Of a stretch of DNA of 64,000 nt, positions 32,169-46,361 are shown in pieces. Positions within the stretch are counted from its first letter, which is position 1; each line of letters opens with the position of its first letter. Origin of the DNA: Xiphophorus maculatus. Taxonomy: Eukaryota; Chordata; Actinopteri; Cyprinodontiformes; Poeciliidae. The notes under the pieces were generated by a model. It worked only from the letters and a program-made list of their open reading frames with translations, was not told where the DNA came from and searched no databases. A program made the translations under genes and the position numbers. The DNA lies in contig NC_036447.1 of the NCBI RefSeq assembly GCF_002775205.1, forward strand, positions 21,744,501 to 21,808,500. Direction: 5' to 3'.

Positions 32169-35100
32169 ATGACGCTGGAAGCGATCCGCTACCGGTCCGG
32201 GTCTCTGCAGATCCTCAACCAGCTGCTGCTGCCACACCAGACCGTCTATGAAGACATCCGCTCCGTGCAGGGCGCCTACGAGGCCATCAAGTCCATGAAG
32301 GTAGGCTCGCCTCGGTGCCTGCATGTGGCTGGTGTCGGCTCTTTTGTGCTCCCGCCGCCGCACACATGTGTCTCTGACGGCCTCTACCATATTTTATTGT
32401 TGTTGTTGTGCGTCCAGCTGAAGCCGCAGCGTCCCCGGCTACCGAAACCTGTCCTCCGTTCATAGTTTTGTTATTATTATTATTTGCGTTTGTCAAGTGC
32501 TTTGAAGCCACCCTTCTCCCTTTCTTTGGGAGAGATTATTGATGAATTATTAATGACCTTTGCCAGGGATTTTTTTTTTTCCTGTGCTGCATTCAATGAC
32601 ACCTCCAGCTAGTCCATTTCTGCGTTTTTGCATTCCCGGCATGTATAAAAATGTGACCATAAATGCGTCACATAGAAGTTCCTGGAGATTTTCTGAATTA
32701 AAGCGCAGCAGTTATTCACTCTTTTGTCTCACCAGCTACACACACCGAGCAGGGAGTAGTGGGGCTGATCCTGGGTGGGTGGAACCGAGGAGTGTGATAG
32801 GAGCCAGAAGTGATCTCACACAGGTGCATTTTAATAAATCAGAATGCCTTCAAGGAGTTTATGTCAGTAAATCAGTTTATTATCCGGAGGGTGACATATT
32901 TGTGAAGATTTATTTCTGGTCGTTTTTGATGATTGGGACGGATTATTTAAATATAACAGTGCTAGTAAATTATTACGATGTAATGCACACAGTATTGCTT
33001 ATACATTCAGTCACTGACACCCTAAATAGGGACAGTAAGCCACAAAAGTAAATTTATAACATGGATGTTTGGCGTGCTGTATATAAACGTATTAAAGGAA
33101 AGTTGAGTGGAAGAAAAAAGGTGCACCAGCGATAGGAATAACCACAGTTATGAGAGGGTTATGGAGTAAAGATCATTCTAATGTTTGAGGGAGCTTCTCA
33201 AGGTGTGGAGTCCAGTTGTGGATCTTAAAGAGCCTCGACATATCCAGGACATGAACTACAACTACTGCGTTACTAAATGGCTAAGGAGAGAAATGACCAA
33301 ACTGTGACTCAGTGGCCTAATTAAATTTTTCAGAGGAGAGTATATCTTATATTTAATTTTAAATTTAGCTCCCAGAGTCTGGCGGTTTGGTACACGGACC
33401 TACTTTCTCAGTGATCCTGAAATTTAGGTATTAAAAATAAAAAAACTGTTTTATTGTTCTTATATTATCTACATTGAATTTTGGATATTAATTCGCTATA
33501 AGCCACAATCGTCCAAACTACTTGAAATAAAACCTTGCAATATATCATCCTGTGAGTAGTGAATCTATACAGTTTCTGCTTTTTGAGTTGAATAACTAAA
33601 GTTAGTTAACTTCTTGTGTATGCGCTAATTTATTGAGATGTCTAACGTCACCTTTTCTACCTAGTGTAGTCTCCTAAACTGCCAAAATTATCTACTATGT
33701 TCATCATTTGTCTACGTAATGTTAAATAAATGATGGCTTAACCTTTGAATATGCTGATATAAAGGGGTGTTAGATGAACTGCCCACATGAATAGTAATTG
33801 GAAAGACCCCAAATTTAATTCTGTTTCACTGGGTTGGTAACCTGAACTAAAAATGCCACATTATCACAGTCTTAACATGACTGAAAACAAAACTGTATAA
33901 AATGATCTGATTGCTCGGATGTTATTTGCATTGCTTGTTCTGGTCATTTAAAATGTATAACAGTGTTATTGATTAAATTTGTTGTTTTTGCTGCTCTGAC
34001 TTAAGCAAAAAAAAAAAAAAAAAGCTTGAGGATTAAAAACCCACTAAACAAAGTTTTAAATGCTTATTGTGCAGGATGTCAACCTTGGTTTTTTTTGGGT
34101 TTTTTTACATTATTGGAGTAAAACTGGGAGCCGATTTTAGCTTTTATCAGTCGACCTCTCTGCTGCTTGGCTAGCCTGCATTCTGCTGCTCTACAGACAT
34201 GCTAACTGTAGCTTCAAAACGGTAATGACAGATTTTCTGATCGCCACCGCTCTGACCAACACGTAGATAAATCTCTCAGGCTCGGCGTGACGACCGATCT
34301 CTCCCCCCCTGTCCAGGTGCGCGGAGCTCCAGCCATCGCCATCGTGGGCTGCCTCAGCCTGGCCGTGGAGCTGCGGGCGGGCGCCGGGGGCGACGACCCC
34401 GTAACCTTCATCAGGGAGTCTCTGTGTCACCTCACTTCAGCCAGGCCCACCGCCGTCAACATGGGCCGAGCCGCCCGCGAGCTGATGGAGTTCGCCGAGA
34501 ACGAGAGCATGGAGAAGAACTCGGAGCAGCTCAGGGAAAGGTGGGCCGGCTGGTAGACGTCCTGTACGAGTCCGTTGTCACGCGCTTTCTCACGCGGGAA
34601 CCTGGTGCTTTACGTCGATTCCCTGTTCTACTGCTGATTGTTTTCTGTGGCGATATATTAGGACCTGTTCTAAAATTAGGTGGTCTGCGAATAACCCGAT
34701 ATCTACCCTCATACTCTGCTGCAGAGTTGAGCTTCACTCAAAATCCAAATAAATGGAAGCTTGTCCAACAAGATGGCAGCCTTGGCGAGCCGACGTCATT
34801 CTGAACTGTGGAAACACAAGGAGGGCATTAGTGAAGAAAAAATCCAGATTTTCCAAAAATTAGATCTTAAAGAAATAAAAATTTGATGAATTGGTTTAGT
34901 AATTATATTTAATTTCCCTTTGGTATGATAAAAGTATTTTTGAATTTAACTGAAATCGGTTTATCACCCATCTCTACTTAACACTTGAACAGAAAAGCCC
35001 TTCAGGAAACTGAAAATCTGCAAAAATAAAACCTGAAATCACGTCGCACACGTTTGCGTGAAACCAGCAGAATTGAACTTTAGTGTGAAATTATTCAACA

Positions 35101-38100
35101 CCAGCTTTCACCTTCCTGGATTCTCCTGGAGTAGCTACTGCTTTGACACACTCACTCATTCAGCACCAGCTCCAGGTGTGGGTCTGAAAAAAAAAAGGAA
35201 CCTGTTAATGTTATCAGATTAATTTTCTTTTTTCTTAGATCTCAAATTGGTAGCTGTGAGCATTCCACTTGCCACAAAAACAAATTTGTAATTGCCACAG
35301 GAAATGTCAGCTGCAGATTATTTGTAGACATCAGCACATCAGATTTGCTTTAGTTAGAAAAATAAAAATCACTCTTTCTCCGTTCATTTGCTGGTAAATC
35401 CATTCCAATTATTTTACAGATGCATTTTTGTCTGATGAATCCCTTGTAATTGTGTCGTTGAGAGCCACACTGAAGCAGTTTTAAGGTTTTTGTGAGGGCA
35501 GGAAAGTCTAGTTAAGTGTTCGTTTTGTTTTTGTAGGAAAGGGATGTTATTTATCATAGATCCAAAACTTGAAAAAAATGTTGCACATTTGCTGTATTAA
35601 AAGAGCAGACTCTAGTTTTCAATTCCTTTTAGACTCGGTTGGACACATTTATTCTCTTATTAAAACAGGATTTGGCTAACTTTCTTTCAAAACACTTTTA
35701 TTGGACGGAGCAAAGTCGACTTTTCAATAAAAGACTGGATAAATTATTATAATAGTTTAGCTGTAAAACGACGTCGGTCATACTTTCACCCTGCAGTGTC
35801 ATTTCATGGATCGAAGACATGTTGGAGCGTGACGTCAACGACAACAGGAAGATCGGTAACTATGGAGCCCAGCACATCCTGTCTGGCGTCCCGAGGGACT
35901 CTGTCACCGTCCTCACGCACTGCAACACCGGGTCGCTGGCCACGGCCGGATACGGGACGGCGCTCGGTGAGAGAGGAGCTTCGGATCCGACAGGAAGGAA
36001 GACTGTGGGTGTTTCCGTCTCTTAACGGCGGTTCTGTGTGCAGGCGTGGTGAGGAGCCTCCACGGTCTGGGCCGGCTGAAGCGCGTGTACTGCACCGAGA
36101 CGAGGCCGTACAACCAGGGCTCCAGGCTGACGGCATACGAGGCGGTCGCAGAGGGCATCCCTGCCACGCTCATCACGGACAGCATGGCGGCCCTCACCAT
36201 GAGGGAAATGGACATCACAGGTAGGACTCTTGAGGACGCCGTCTTTCATCCCATGACGTCCCATCAACCTTTTTGTCCTCCTCTTCCCCCCGTCCCCCTC
36301 AGCTGTGGTGGTGGGTGCTGACCGAGTCGTCGCTAACGGCGACACAGCCAACAAGGTGGGCACGTACCAACTGGCCATCGCCGCAAAGCACCATGGGATC
36401 CCTTTCTACGTGGCCGCACCCAGCACGTCGTGCGACCTGAGCCTCGAGAGCGGGCGGGACATCATCATCGAAGTGCGGCCCCCTGAGGAGCTCACCAGTA
36501 TAAACGGAGTCCCCATCGCGGCGCCTGGTAGGAAACATGAACGTCTCAACTTATACGGGAAAGGGAAAGTCAGTTAACAGGATGTCGCAGGACTTTTTCT
36601 GTCAGAAAACTCTGACATCTTCACTGCATTTGTTACTGGAGACGGTTGAAGCTATTGAAAGCTAGCTAGCTGGAGTCTTTCGCTTCCATCATGTTTAAGT
36701 GCAAATGTATCGCCAGTTGGCTGGACGAAGTTGGTACATTTCTGTGGAGATGCAGGTCTGAAATTCCATTCGTAATGGCATTTAAAATGTCTTAAAAAGT
36801 CTGACATTTGAGTTGGTGACACCTGAAGAAACCCTGGTTAAATATAAAGTTTCTCCACAGTCCTGACAAAACGAAGGAATTTGCTTTTATGTCGGTATGT
36901 ATGGAAAACCATGAAGGGAAACAATACTGAAAAAGAAAAGTTGCTTCTTAAAGGATAAAATCTGATTCTTAACGAAGGCAGCAGTTTCCACATTGATTCA
37001 TCAGTTGGACATTCTTTCTTTGATTTGTTCAACTTTTTTAGCAAAAAAGCACTTTAGCCATCAAACTGCAGGATATTGACTTGCTGACTGAGTGCACACT
37101 CAATCAAAAATGTAAAACAGGCCAGTTTTATCTCTCCTTTGTCTGTATGAAAAACTTTAATTTCAGGCTCATCCGGACCTGTGGCTCTTGAACTGAATTG
37201 AAAACATCAAACGAAGCACCTGAAATGCTGTTCTCAGGAAGTTTGGCCTTAAAAGCTAAAAGAACCAACATTCACAAACTGCATTTAGTCTGGGATAAGC
37301 TTGAGCTCAGTCTTTTCATGCTGATGTCTCAGACTTTGAAACGTCTCCACATTTGAGTCGAGACTGGGGCATTTTTGTGCCGAGTTGCAGACAAAGCAAA
37401 CGCTTTGATTAGGTTGAGCATTAACGAGGTCCTTAGAGGCAAAGTCTGTGTGAGGGGAATGTGTTTGTTTTTTTTTCTTTTCTTTAGGTGAACTGAGGAC
37501 AAACGATTCAATTTATTACTTTCTCATTATGCTTCACTGACATCACGGTAATGCACCAATAAGGACAACAGACTGTGAGTGACAGACTGGTGCTTCTTCA
37601 TTTCTGAGCTCTTTAGCTTTTCTGACAGTCGTGTTACAATTACAGTTTTAAAATTATTTCATTATAATCATTTGGCGCTTTGACTTGAATGCAGTTCTTG
37701 TCAGCCATTGGTCAGTATCTGATTGCATTAAACAATATCATGTTGCTTCTGTTTTCACACAAATATTTAGAAAGACATAATGTGATCTAGTTGTTTTTAC
37801 ATAGAATAGAAGAATTATAGCTGAAAAACTTCTAACATTAATACAGCTATGTTGTGTACCGCTGTTTTATGTCAACAGAGGGGACGGCGGTCTTGTGGTC
37901 TACACACCAGCAGAGCATTCTGGGATTTGTAGTATTAGCGGTGCATGCACTGTCAACCTGCAGACATTGGAAATCATCTAATGGGTGGAAAATAAATACA
38001 CTTTGGTTTAAATCTGTCCCTATGCAGTATATTATAATCCATAAATATCAATGCTGTTTCAGTTTTAGAGGAACTTGTCAAGCCTATTTTTATTTTAATT

Positions 38101-38790
38101 ATCTTATAGTTTTGATTCATTTTTTTATACTTTGAAAACTTTCAGGTTTTCTTGCCACGTTTTTGGAACCTTTACCTAAGGGCGTTCTCTGTTTATTTTT
38201 TTTTTCTTAAGAATAATCAGCAGTTGTGTAGCTACTACAATCCCACTGTTGCCAACTTAGCAACTTTTCATACTCCAAAAAGAATGGTATTGGTCAAAAT
38301 TGTAATGACTGGTCAGACTTTTAAAAGATCGATAATTGGCGATCGACCAGAAAACTGCAATGTCGCGTGGCTTCGGATGAGAACACAAGTTGAAACCGCT
38401 CGACATTTGAGGGGTTTCTCCGATTTACGTTTTTTGTTTCACCTGTCTTAAAGGACTACAGGCGGAAGTTAGCCAGTCCCTAAATCTCAGAACAACGTTC
38501 CTGTAAACGATCCCAAACGAAGGAACTCGAACAGTTACTGAGTGCAGGAAAGACTGGCAATGCCTAAGAGCAGACATCTAAGTTAACCTAAAGGGGTTTT
38601 AATTGTATGCTCCATTTAAAAACATCAAAATAACAACCACCATTTCCTGACTGCAGGTATCGAGGTGTGGAACCCGGCGTTTGACGTGACGCCTCACCAG
38701 CTCATCACAGGAGGCATCATCACCGAGCTGGGGGTCTTCCTCCCATCCGAGCTCCAGGCAGCGCTCACTGGCCGCCTCACCGCTCTCTAA
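32169..38790 (+). CDS. mri1: Methylthioribose-1-phosphate isomerase
   Basis: Six exons: 32169-32300, 34317-34540, 35797-35966, 36044-36220, 36303-36527 and 38657-38790. Phases close, giving 353 residues (human 369). MRI1 converts 5-methylthioribose-1-phosphate to 5-methylthioribulose-1-phosphate in cytosolic methionine salvage. It belongs to the eIF2B-alpha/MtnA fold family. The start [16 protein letters not shown] matches the family. The substrate-binding RGAPAI is completed across the first intron. The catalytic Cys lies in THCNTG (Cys161) and the catalytic Asp in [11 protein letters not shown] (Asp241). The C-terminal FDVTP...GGIITELG block is present. No missing key residue or break was seen. 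Exons are distinctly GC-rich against AT-rich introns. The intron before the last exon carries a copy of a repeat also found in cc2d1a. Confidence 0.97.
36638..36845. repeat. Interspersed repeat, copy 2 (shared with cc2d1a intron)
   Basis: Same orientation and block order as 23950-24190, beginning GGTTGAAGCTATTG and ending GAAACCCTGGT. The two copies are clearly diverged. It is probably a non-autonomous hAT-like element judged by the CAGGG-type end. Confidence 0.7.
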
Positions 38791-40070
38791 AGCGACCTCC
38801 CAGCGCCCCCTGCTGGCTCCGGTGCACCACTGCACATTCACGTCACGCTCTTCTAGAAAACACTCTTGTCTTCACGGAGGGTGCACAATTTGTGGTTTTA
38901 CTTTGGTTTTAATCGATGCACAGTCACTGTAACGTGTCAGTGGTGCACTGTCTGAAAATATTTAGTCTCTTTGCCAACCGCAAACAAAAACGGAAACAAA
39001 AAAAAAAAAGGCGGGATTTTTTTCACTGCAGGGAGTTGAGAAGACGTGTGCAGTCTTCTTACTTTCGAATCCTTTTTCTGTCATCTTCACGTCTCATTTA
39101 TTCCACAATTCATTTTCTGTTTTGTTTTTTTCTTTTCTTCCTTTTTAAGATTTTTTGAAACTTCTGCTTCTGCAGCCAACAGAGCTCAGCTGGACTAATT
39201 CAATTTGGCAAAATAAGCTTCTAGAGTCATAGCTGAGGCAAATGAAAGAAGTAAAATAAAACAAGGAGGACATGACTTTTCTCATAACATATCAGTCGTG
39301 ATTTCCAGAATGCTGCTACCTACTTGTAAATATCTATTCCCTGCCGGTAGTGTAAATATGTAGAAAACTAACCTCTGCTAGTAAGAAAAAAAAGGTACTG
39401 CTATTTTAACCAAAAATATGGTTACTTAAAATCAAATTTGCCACTTAAAATGTTATATTAACATTTAATTTCAGTTATTCAGTGTAGAATTTTTTCACTA
39501 TAACTAATTGAAATTAAAGATCGTAGATGTTTATACACAGCCTTTCTTGGTAAAATCATTTTTCTTTCTTTCTTTTTTTTTAACCAGTGCGTTTAAATAT
39601 TTGAACCAATTGGCTGAAGCTTTTTTCAGGACATGGCATGTATTTATACCTCACTTCATGTCTTCATCTCACCGACTGCACTGTATTATATCACACATGT
39701 ATACTTGCATAATACCTATAAACACACACACCTGTCCTGACGGACGGCTCTACTCTAGAGAAAAACACTCTGAGACTTGGGCTTTTTTTATATAATCCTA
39801 ACTTTTTAAAGGAATAGTTCACTCTAAAATGGAGGTTTTGGTTCACCACCACCTCACCTGCGACTTCTCGTCAAATATTATTCGTTTATTACTCGTGAAT
39901 TATGTGCAGTCAGTTTTTTTTACTTGGTAGCAAAAAGAGAGAAAACAGCCACCTGTGGCTTTAATTTTAATCTTGTTCACTGGTTTCTGTCTTTCAGCAT
40001 AGTTTTGTACTTTAATGCCATTTCTCTGTTACTCTTTGTCATTAAAGACTTTTTTTAATGCAACGTTCTA
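38791..40070 (+). other. Likely 3' untranslated region of mri1
   Basis: AT-rich sequence follows the stop codon. Candidate polyadenylation signals are AATAAA at 39255-39260 and ATTAAA at 40041-40046, the latter followed by a T-rich stretch. No coding signal was seen inside. Confidence 0.4.
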
Positions 40071-42039
40071 GTATTAGTAAAGATGGACAGATTAGTCATT
40101 TTCTTCAGTTCATTAAGGTCTGACCTGCCAATTCCAGTTCTTACTGGTTCTTTTTTAAAATTATTTTCTAAAGACTATAAAAATAGAAAAACCTATGAAA
40201 AGTTTGCATTTTCAGATAGCGTAGATTTTAATCCAATTAAAATTGAAGCAATTACCAGCATTTATTCGCCAAAGCTGATATTCCCTAACCTTTTGTCTGA
40301 TTTAAGTCTAAAAAAAGAACTTCTGTGAATGGATGTTCTTTTTGTTTGCATCTATAAACCGAAAATGGTGAGAGATTCTAATAAACGGATGCCTAATGGG
40401 CAGATCCACAGGAAATCTGGGGTTTAGGTGCCCAGTCCATACACGCATCGACTGGAATCAAACCCACAACTGTCTGAATGCAAGTCGACTGAAAATAACA
40501 TTTTGAGTCACCAAACAAGTTGTAATGGATCATTTGAAATAAAAACACACTCTGGAGCTAACATGTAGCAATTTCCTCTACAGCTGATGGGTTAAGTAAA
40601 TACAAAAAAAATATACTTTGTTCGATTTAATGAAGTGTTGAAACAAGTTGGGGGTTTTTTTTCCGGGTGTTTGAGCCGTCGAGCAGAGAAAAATAGTCCG
40701 ATTGTGGCAAATTAATTAGTGCATCAATAAGCTAATGTTGCATTTACAAATTACTAACAAACATGATCAATCGAGATTAAATTTGAATGCAGTTTAATGG
40801 AAAATACATGTTACCTTCTGTTCCTTTAATACAGGAGTCTGATCTCTGCTTTAATACATTTTCACTAATTTGGCCAAACAGACTGTAGAGCCGATGGAGG
40901 ACAAAAAACAGGTGTGAGTGGTAGACGCCTCTGTCTTTATGTGGATCTGAACTTTCCTTAAAACTTTTCCTTATTTTTGTTTTGTTTTTCTTTTGCAATG
41001 TTTGTAAAAAAACAAAACAAAACATTGCAACCAACACAGAAACACCATCTGCAGTCTGAATGTAAAGCCTCTCTCTCTCTTTCCGCCAGACACGTTTCAG
41101 TAGGCGGGCTTCAGACTCTGTCACTTCTTGCCTTTCTTGTTCACTTCAGAATGTGCTTCAGCTGTTTGGATTCAACCCTCCGCTTAAATTTAACTGATGT
41201 TTTATTTTGAAGTCATGTATAGTTCTAAACCTGATGGTGCGAAGCATTAAGAAGATGATCTTCTCCATAGTTATTGTACGATATGTTTAGACTTGGCATA
41301 TTTTCGACAACTTAAGATCAGGTAGCACTGATATCATATAGAAAAGTTAGAGAGATGTGGTAAAGATATATTTCCAAATTTTCTAATTTTATATTTGGCA
41401 ATACAGTGAGTGCATAATATTTGCTGACATTAGTCAATTTTGAGCTAATTTACTGTGTTTACCTTATCATGACACCTAAAGATCTCTGAACCCAACAACT
41501 TACCTGATGTGCATACGTGAATATTTTTAACGGTTATTCAGAAGTAGTTGCAAGTTTTCCCCACTTCAAGAGTGATTCGGGTGCTGAGAAATCCTTTGAC
41601 GCGTTCAGCTAGTGCTGCAGTTCCTACCTCCCCCATAAAGCTGCTTGGTGTCGACAAAGAGGTCAAGAGTTTCAGATGACTTGTGCTCAAAGGTCATAAA
41701 AATCCAACAAAGTGGGGAAAGTCTTGGGAAAATTAGGAAATTCGGGGTCGGCTTCAATTTCAAATTCAGTATCGTCTCCACGCATATAAAACACTGCAGG
41801 AATGAAACATTTTTCTGGTAGGCTGTATTTGTAATTGGAGGTTTTTTGTGTGCATATAATCAGTTTTAATGCATCAAAATCAGGGAGGATGAAATGAGGA
41901 TAAATAAAATCTATCACTTAATGCCTGTCAGCCATTTTGAGTCTTCAGAAAGGTTACATATAAACCATTTGGTTAATTTTCTGAGCATTTGTCTCCATGT
42001 GTGCCACTGTGATGTAGTTTATAGAAGAGGGGGAAATGC

Positions 42040-42092
<53 letters not shown>

Positions 42093-44500
42093 TCAAACAC
42101 TACGAAGTGTAGCTTTTATTTTAACAGCTTGTGCTACCTTTGTCTAATCGATTGCTAAAAGGAAAAGCATGGGTTCACTTGTTTCTTGCTTTTACTTTTG
42201 CAAATGATTTGAACATTGCAAATCATGTCAGAGCAATTATTAGATATATTTTCCCTTAAGATCTCAACATATCTGAAAGAGGCTGTGAGAAAGTTGCTTT
42301 CAACAAGCAGAAGCTTTTACTTTTTATGCCCAACATAATTTCAGGTATCTAAGTAGGCTTTTCCTTTCAACAAAAAAAAAGAACAAATAACTTCCTCTAA
42401 GTTTGCTAGAAGTTGTTTTGCTAGACTTTTTTTTATTGAAAACCAGCCCACTGTAACGCTACAGGAAGACCAGTATCAATGGCTTCATTAATGATTAACA
42501 CAACATACTTTAGACAATCAGCCTGTTGCTGTTTCACCACACACAACTGGAAAAAGTTTTGACTACATGTGAACATTACATCATTTTTTAAAAAAATTAA
42601 ATGGAGGGGGACCTCTAGACCATAACCCTAATCTTGTACATTTTTGCTGTTCTCATATTAACTTGCAACTTTAATTCACCGTTTTTATCCCAAAAAAAAA
42701 AGATGATGAAGAAAATAATCCATTGTTAATCACTGTATGTATCACCTGATTGAGTATATGTTATTAGAAAACTGTAAAGTTGCCTCACTGCGTTTTTCTC
42801 TCCCATTAAACCTCACACATAGAGATGGGTTACATGTGAGCGTAGGAAACTTTAAAGCAAATGCTTGTTTTCTGTTCAAGACACGTTTCCTGGGGCGTTT
42901 CTATGACAATGCTCCACACGTATGTAGCAGCTATGAGGCCATTAGATCCGTCACAAACAAAGCCCTGTCTTTTTCTTTTTAAGCGGTACACGGTCTCTCC
43001 GTCTGTCCACGATAATTATACCCGTCTCACTGTGTTCCGTTTTCATTTCCTGGTTCTCATTGTGACTCTTTGTGAGCAGGCCATCAGAGCGCCATGCTGG
43101 GGAGGCTTCCTCAGTCAAACGCACTACCTCTCAAGCACCAGGCTGCAGCAGAGCGAGCCGATTTGAAGAAAACAAACCTGGACTGGAAGTTTTATCGGAT
43201 CTTTATCCCAAAGTGAAGTGTTAATTTTGTGGCTAGATTCTGATTCAACTGCACTGTAGGCTAGCTTTTTTTTTTTTCTTTTTTTAAACATGTCCTGAAG
43301 CTGCGTCAGTACACTGCAGTGTTTGATAGATACACTAAGATGTTCTGGTGCCAAAAATCCAGAGTTTCCACGTTGACTTCACTGATTTAAAGTAGCTGCT
43401 CTTGTGTTATGAAAAAAGGAATTAAAATACATGGAGTGTTGTTCAGATGGCCTCTTTAAGTGCTAGTTTTTCATTGTTATTGATAATCACTTGATCTCTG
43501 TTTACGTTTGTAACGTGGAAATGGTTCCAAATTGGATTCTTCTTTTTTATATATAAATATATATATATACGTATATGAATATAAGGCTGTCATGAATGAA
43601 GAAATTTCTCTTTCACATCAATACAGAAAAAGAATAAAACCACAGTGAAATGGCATATTTTCCTTGTTGTCTTTTTGTCAGACAGTCAAAACTAAATTCA
43701 CAAACGGGGACCAGAATGACTGTATACATGTATGTGCATGCCAAACTCAAAAAAAGTTTAAAACAATTTGTCAGTTTCCTTCTACATTAAAGTTATGCAC
43801 CACTTTGTCAGCATTTTAAATAAATCACAATAAAATACATTGAACTTTGTGGTTGTAATGTAAAGGAAATGTCTAGAGTTATGAATACTTCTGCAAGATA
43901 CTCTATGTTACAGTTTAAAAGACGTTGCTCCAACCATTCAACTGAAATATTAACATTTAAGTGGAAAAAGTAACTGCTAATATGTGTAGTTTTACCTTTG
44001 GTTTCTTTACAAATCCTTTAGTGACTGGTTTTCAGTTTAAAAAGTCAAGTTGTGTAGTGCAGATTTACAATATTCATGCTAAGGTACTAAATGAAACAAA
44101 CAGATGTTGGTAAGTGTGTCTTTGTTCTCATAGTGGTGTTTACCTTCAAACTATTGATGCAGATTTTCTCTGTTGTTGAATCATAATTTCTGAGATCAGA
44201 GAGCTCTTACTCTGGTTGTATTTGTCTGATAATAAAATTTGTTTAATCTGAAACATTTAAGGGTGACAAAAAGCAAAAATGGAAGAAATAAGCCAATGAT
44301 GTGCCAACTACTGTACCTTTCAGTGTGTTTCTCACCCGTTCAGTTCACTGTTCATCAGACAGCATTCATCCCGATGATTGGTTGGGCTTTAACATTTCTG
44401 TATACATATAATTTAAAAAAATTATAATTTAAATAAAAAAATTTAATACATCATCCCACAGTTACTTTTTTCGAGAAAAGCGCAGAAAACTGTAAACCCT
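40071..44500. other. Gene-poor spacer between mri1 and the C19orf53 homologue
   Basis: No conserved gene was recognised. Contents are a (TA)n run at 42046-42086, an exon-like GC-richer patch near 43080-43215 followed by AATAAA near 43636, and a Tc1/mariner-like terminal repeat near 43835-43905. The remainder is AT-rich DNA in which I see nothing. Confidence 0.55.
42046..42086. repeat. (TA)n microsatellite
   Basis: A pure TA run of about 20 units in the mri1-C19orf53 spacer. Confidence 0.95.
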
Positions 44501-44614
44501 GGGATTTGAACATCTCCTGTGTGACGCCAGCAGGGGGCAGTAACCGAACAAAGACGGACGTAAAGCGCCGAGCTGTGACACGAAGAAGGAGTTTGTGTTC
44601 TTACTCGGTAGAAA

Positions 44615-45258
<644 letters not shown>

Positions 45259-45417
45259 GAACTACCACCTCTGGTCTCACTTTAATGGATCCTCTGCTGG
45301 GGCTGGAGAGAATTTATTCAAACAGAGTTTGCTGTTTTATGTTCAGCGAGGTTCTGTCCCCCTTCAGTCACTTTACTGTTTTTGTACAATTAAAAAAAAG
45401 GTGAGATAAATGCTTTG

Positions 45418-45468
45418 TGCTTCTGTTTTCCGTAACAGAAGCACATCCAGGCTGTTTTCAGCCTGGAT
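45418..45468. repeat. Twin perfect hairpins downstream of the C19orf53 homologue
   Basis: Two 10-bp stems lie almost back to back: 45418-45427 with 45434-45443 (6-nt loop), and 45445-45454 with 45459-45468 (TTTT loop). Both are exact. They begin 24 bp after the candidate ATTAAA signal, between convergent genes. Confidence 0.85.
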
Positions 45469-45589
45469 ATTTTAATGTTTACAGAAACGAACATGCACAC
45501 ATACCTGAAACTAAAATAAAACCAATCAGAATAAAGAAGAATGACCTCTGATGGTAAACCAGTGATATGGCTGAAAAACTGTATCACCA

Positions 45590-46065
45590 TATATGGGATT
45601 CATATCAGGTCATGTTGATAATTATTGATTAGCAGTATTTAATACGTTTAAAACAAAAAGCTAAAACCGAGGACATGACCTTTACTGTTTTATCCAAAGT
45701 TTTCACTCTGCCTTTTTATTTAAGCAGTTACGAGGCACAGTGGCGAAACATGAAACTGCTGCTGTGCAAGTTACTCGACAGGTTGTTGCTAGGTAACCAA
45801 AGAGCGAGAGAGTTGGTTGATGCCACCAATCTTGCTTAGCTTAGCCATGAAAGGTTGAGCAGCTAAAGCCTTTCCTCAGCTTTCATCCCCCAGAATGCCA
45901 TCTGGTTCTGGCTCCGAGTTCTGTGAAATTATTGAAAAATCTGACAAGTAATCTACTGAAATTAATCACGTCTAAAGGTGATTATATACAGTATATATAT
46001 ATATATATATTTTTTTTTTTGTGTGTGTATATATGTTATTGATTTATTGCCCAGTCCTAACCTGT
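45590..46065. repeat. Dispersed repeat, copy A (inverted relative to 50890-51215)
   Basis: The core GGTTGTTGCTAGGTAACC and surrounding 250 bp recur in reverse complement at 50890-51215, including TTTAAGCAGTTA and ATGACCTTT blocks. A TA run near 45991-46010 is included. The block ends near TTGCCCAGTCCTA, matched by TTGCCCGGTTCTA in the other copy. Transposon family not identified. Confidence 0.7.
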
Positions 46066-46361
46066 GTTAAAACTTTATATATCTGGAATGTTATATTTGC
46101 AACTCTATCAAATTAAAACTTAATTTGACAAGTGAATCTATTCAGTAATGTTGAATAAATCAGAACATTCAGAGATTTATATAACCCACTCTTTATTTAA
46201 GTATTTTTTTTTTCATCTACATTTAAGCATTTTAATGCTACTGTTCCTAACAGCTTGTAATAGACTGTTGCATGACTAAACGTGTTGCTAAAATAAATTG
46301 CACATTACAGTCAAGTCCAGCAGAAAAGATTAGTTTCTGAAGCCGTTTTCAGCTAGGAAGT

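Noticed and set aside
31959-32465. 168-codon plus-strand frame over the mri1 start
   Set aside because: It is out of frame with the conserved mri1 exon and reads through a TG repeat, a CCT repeat and an intron donor.
40978-41030. Long inverted repeat of T-rich and A-rich runs
   Set aside because: Low-complexity homopolymer-like pairing, expected by chance in such sequence.
42737-43166. Overlapping 81- and 101-codon frames
   Set aside because: No recognisable domain, frames cross T-rich tracts, and only the terminal patch looks exon-like; kept as a finding, not a gene.
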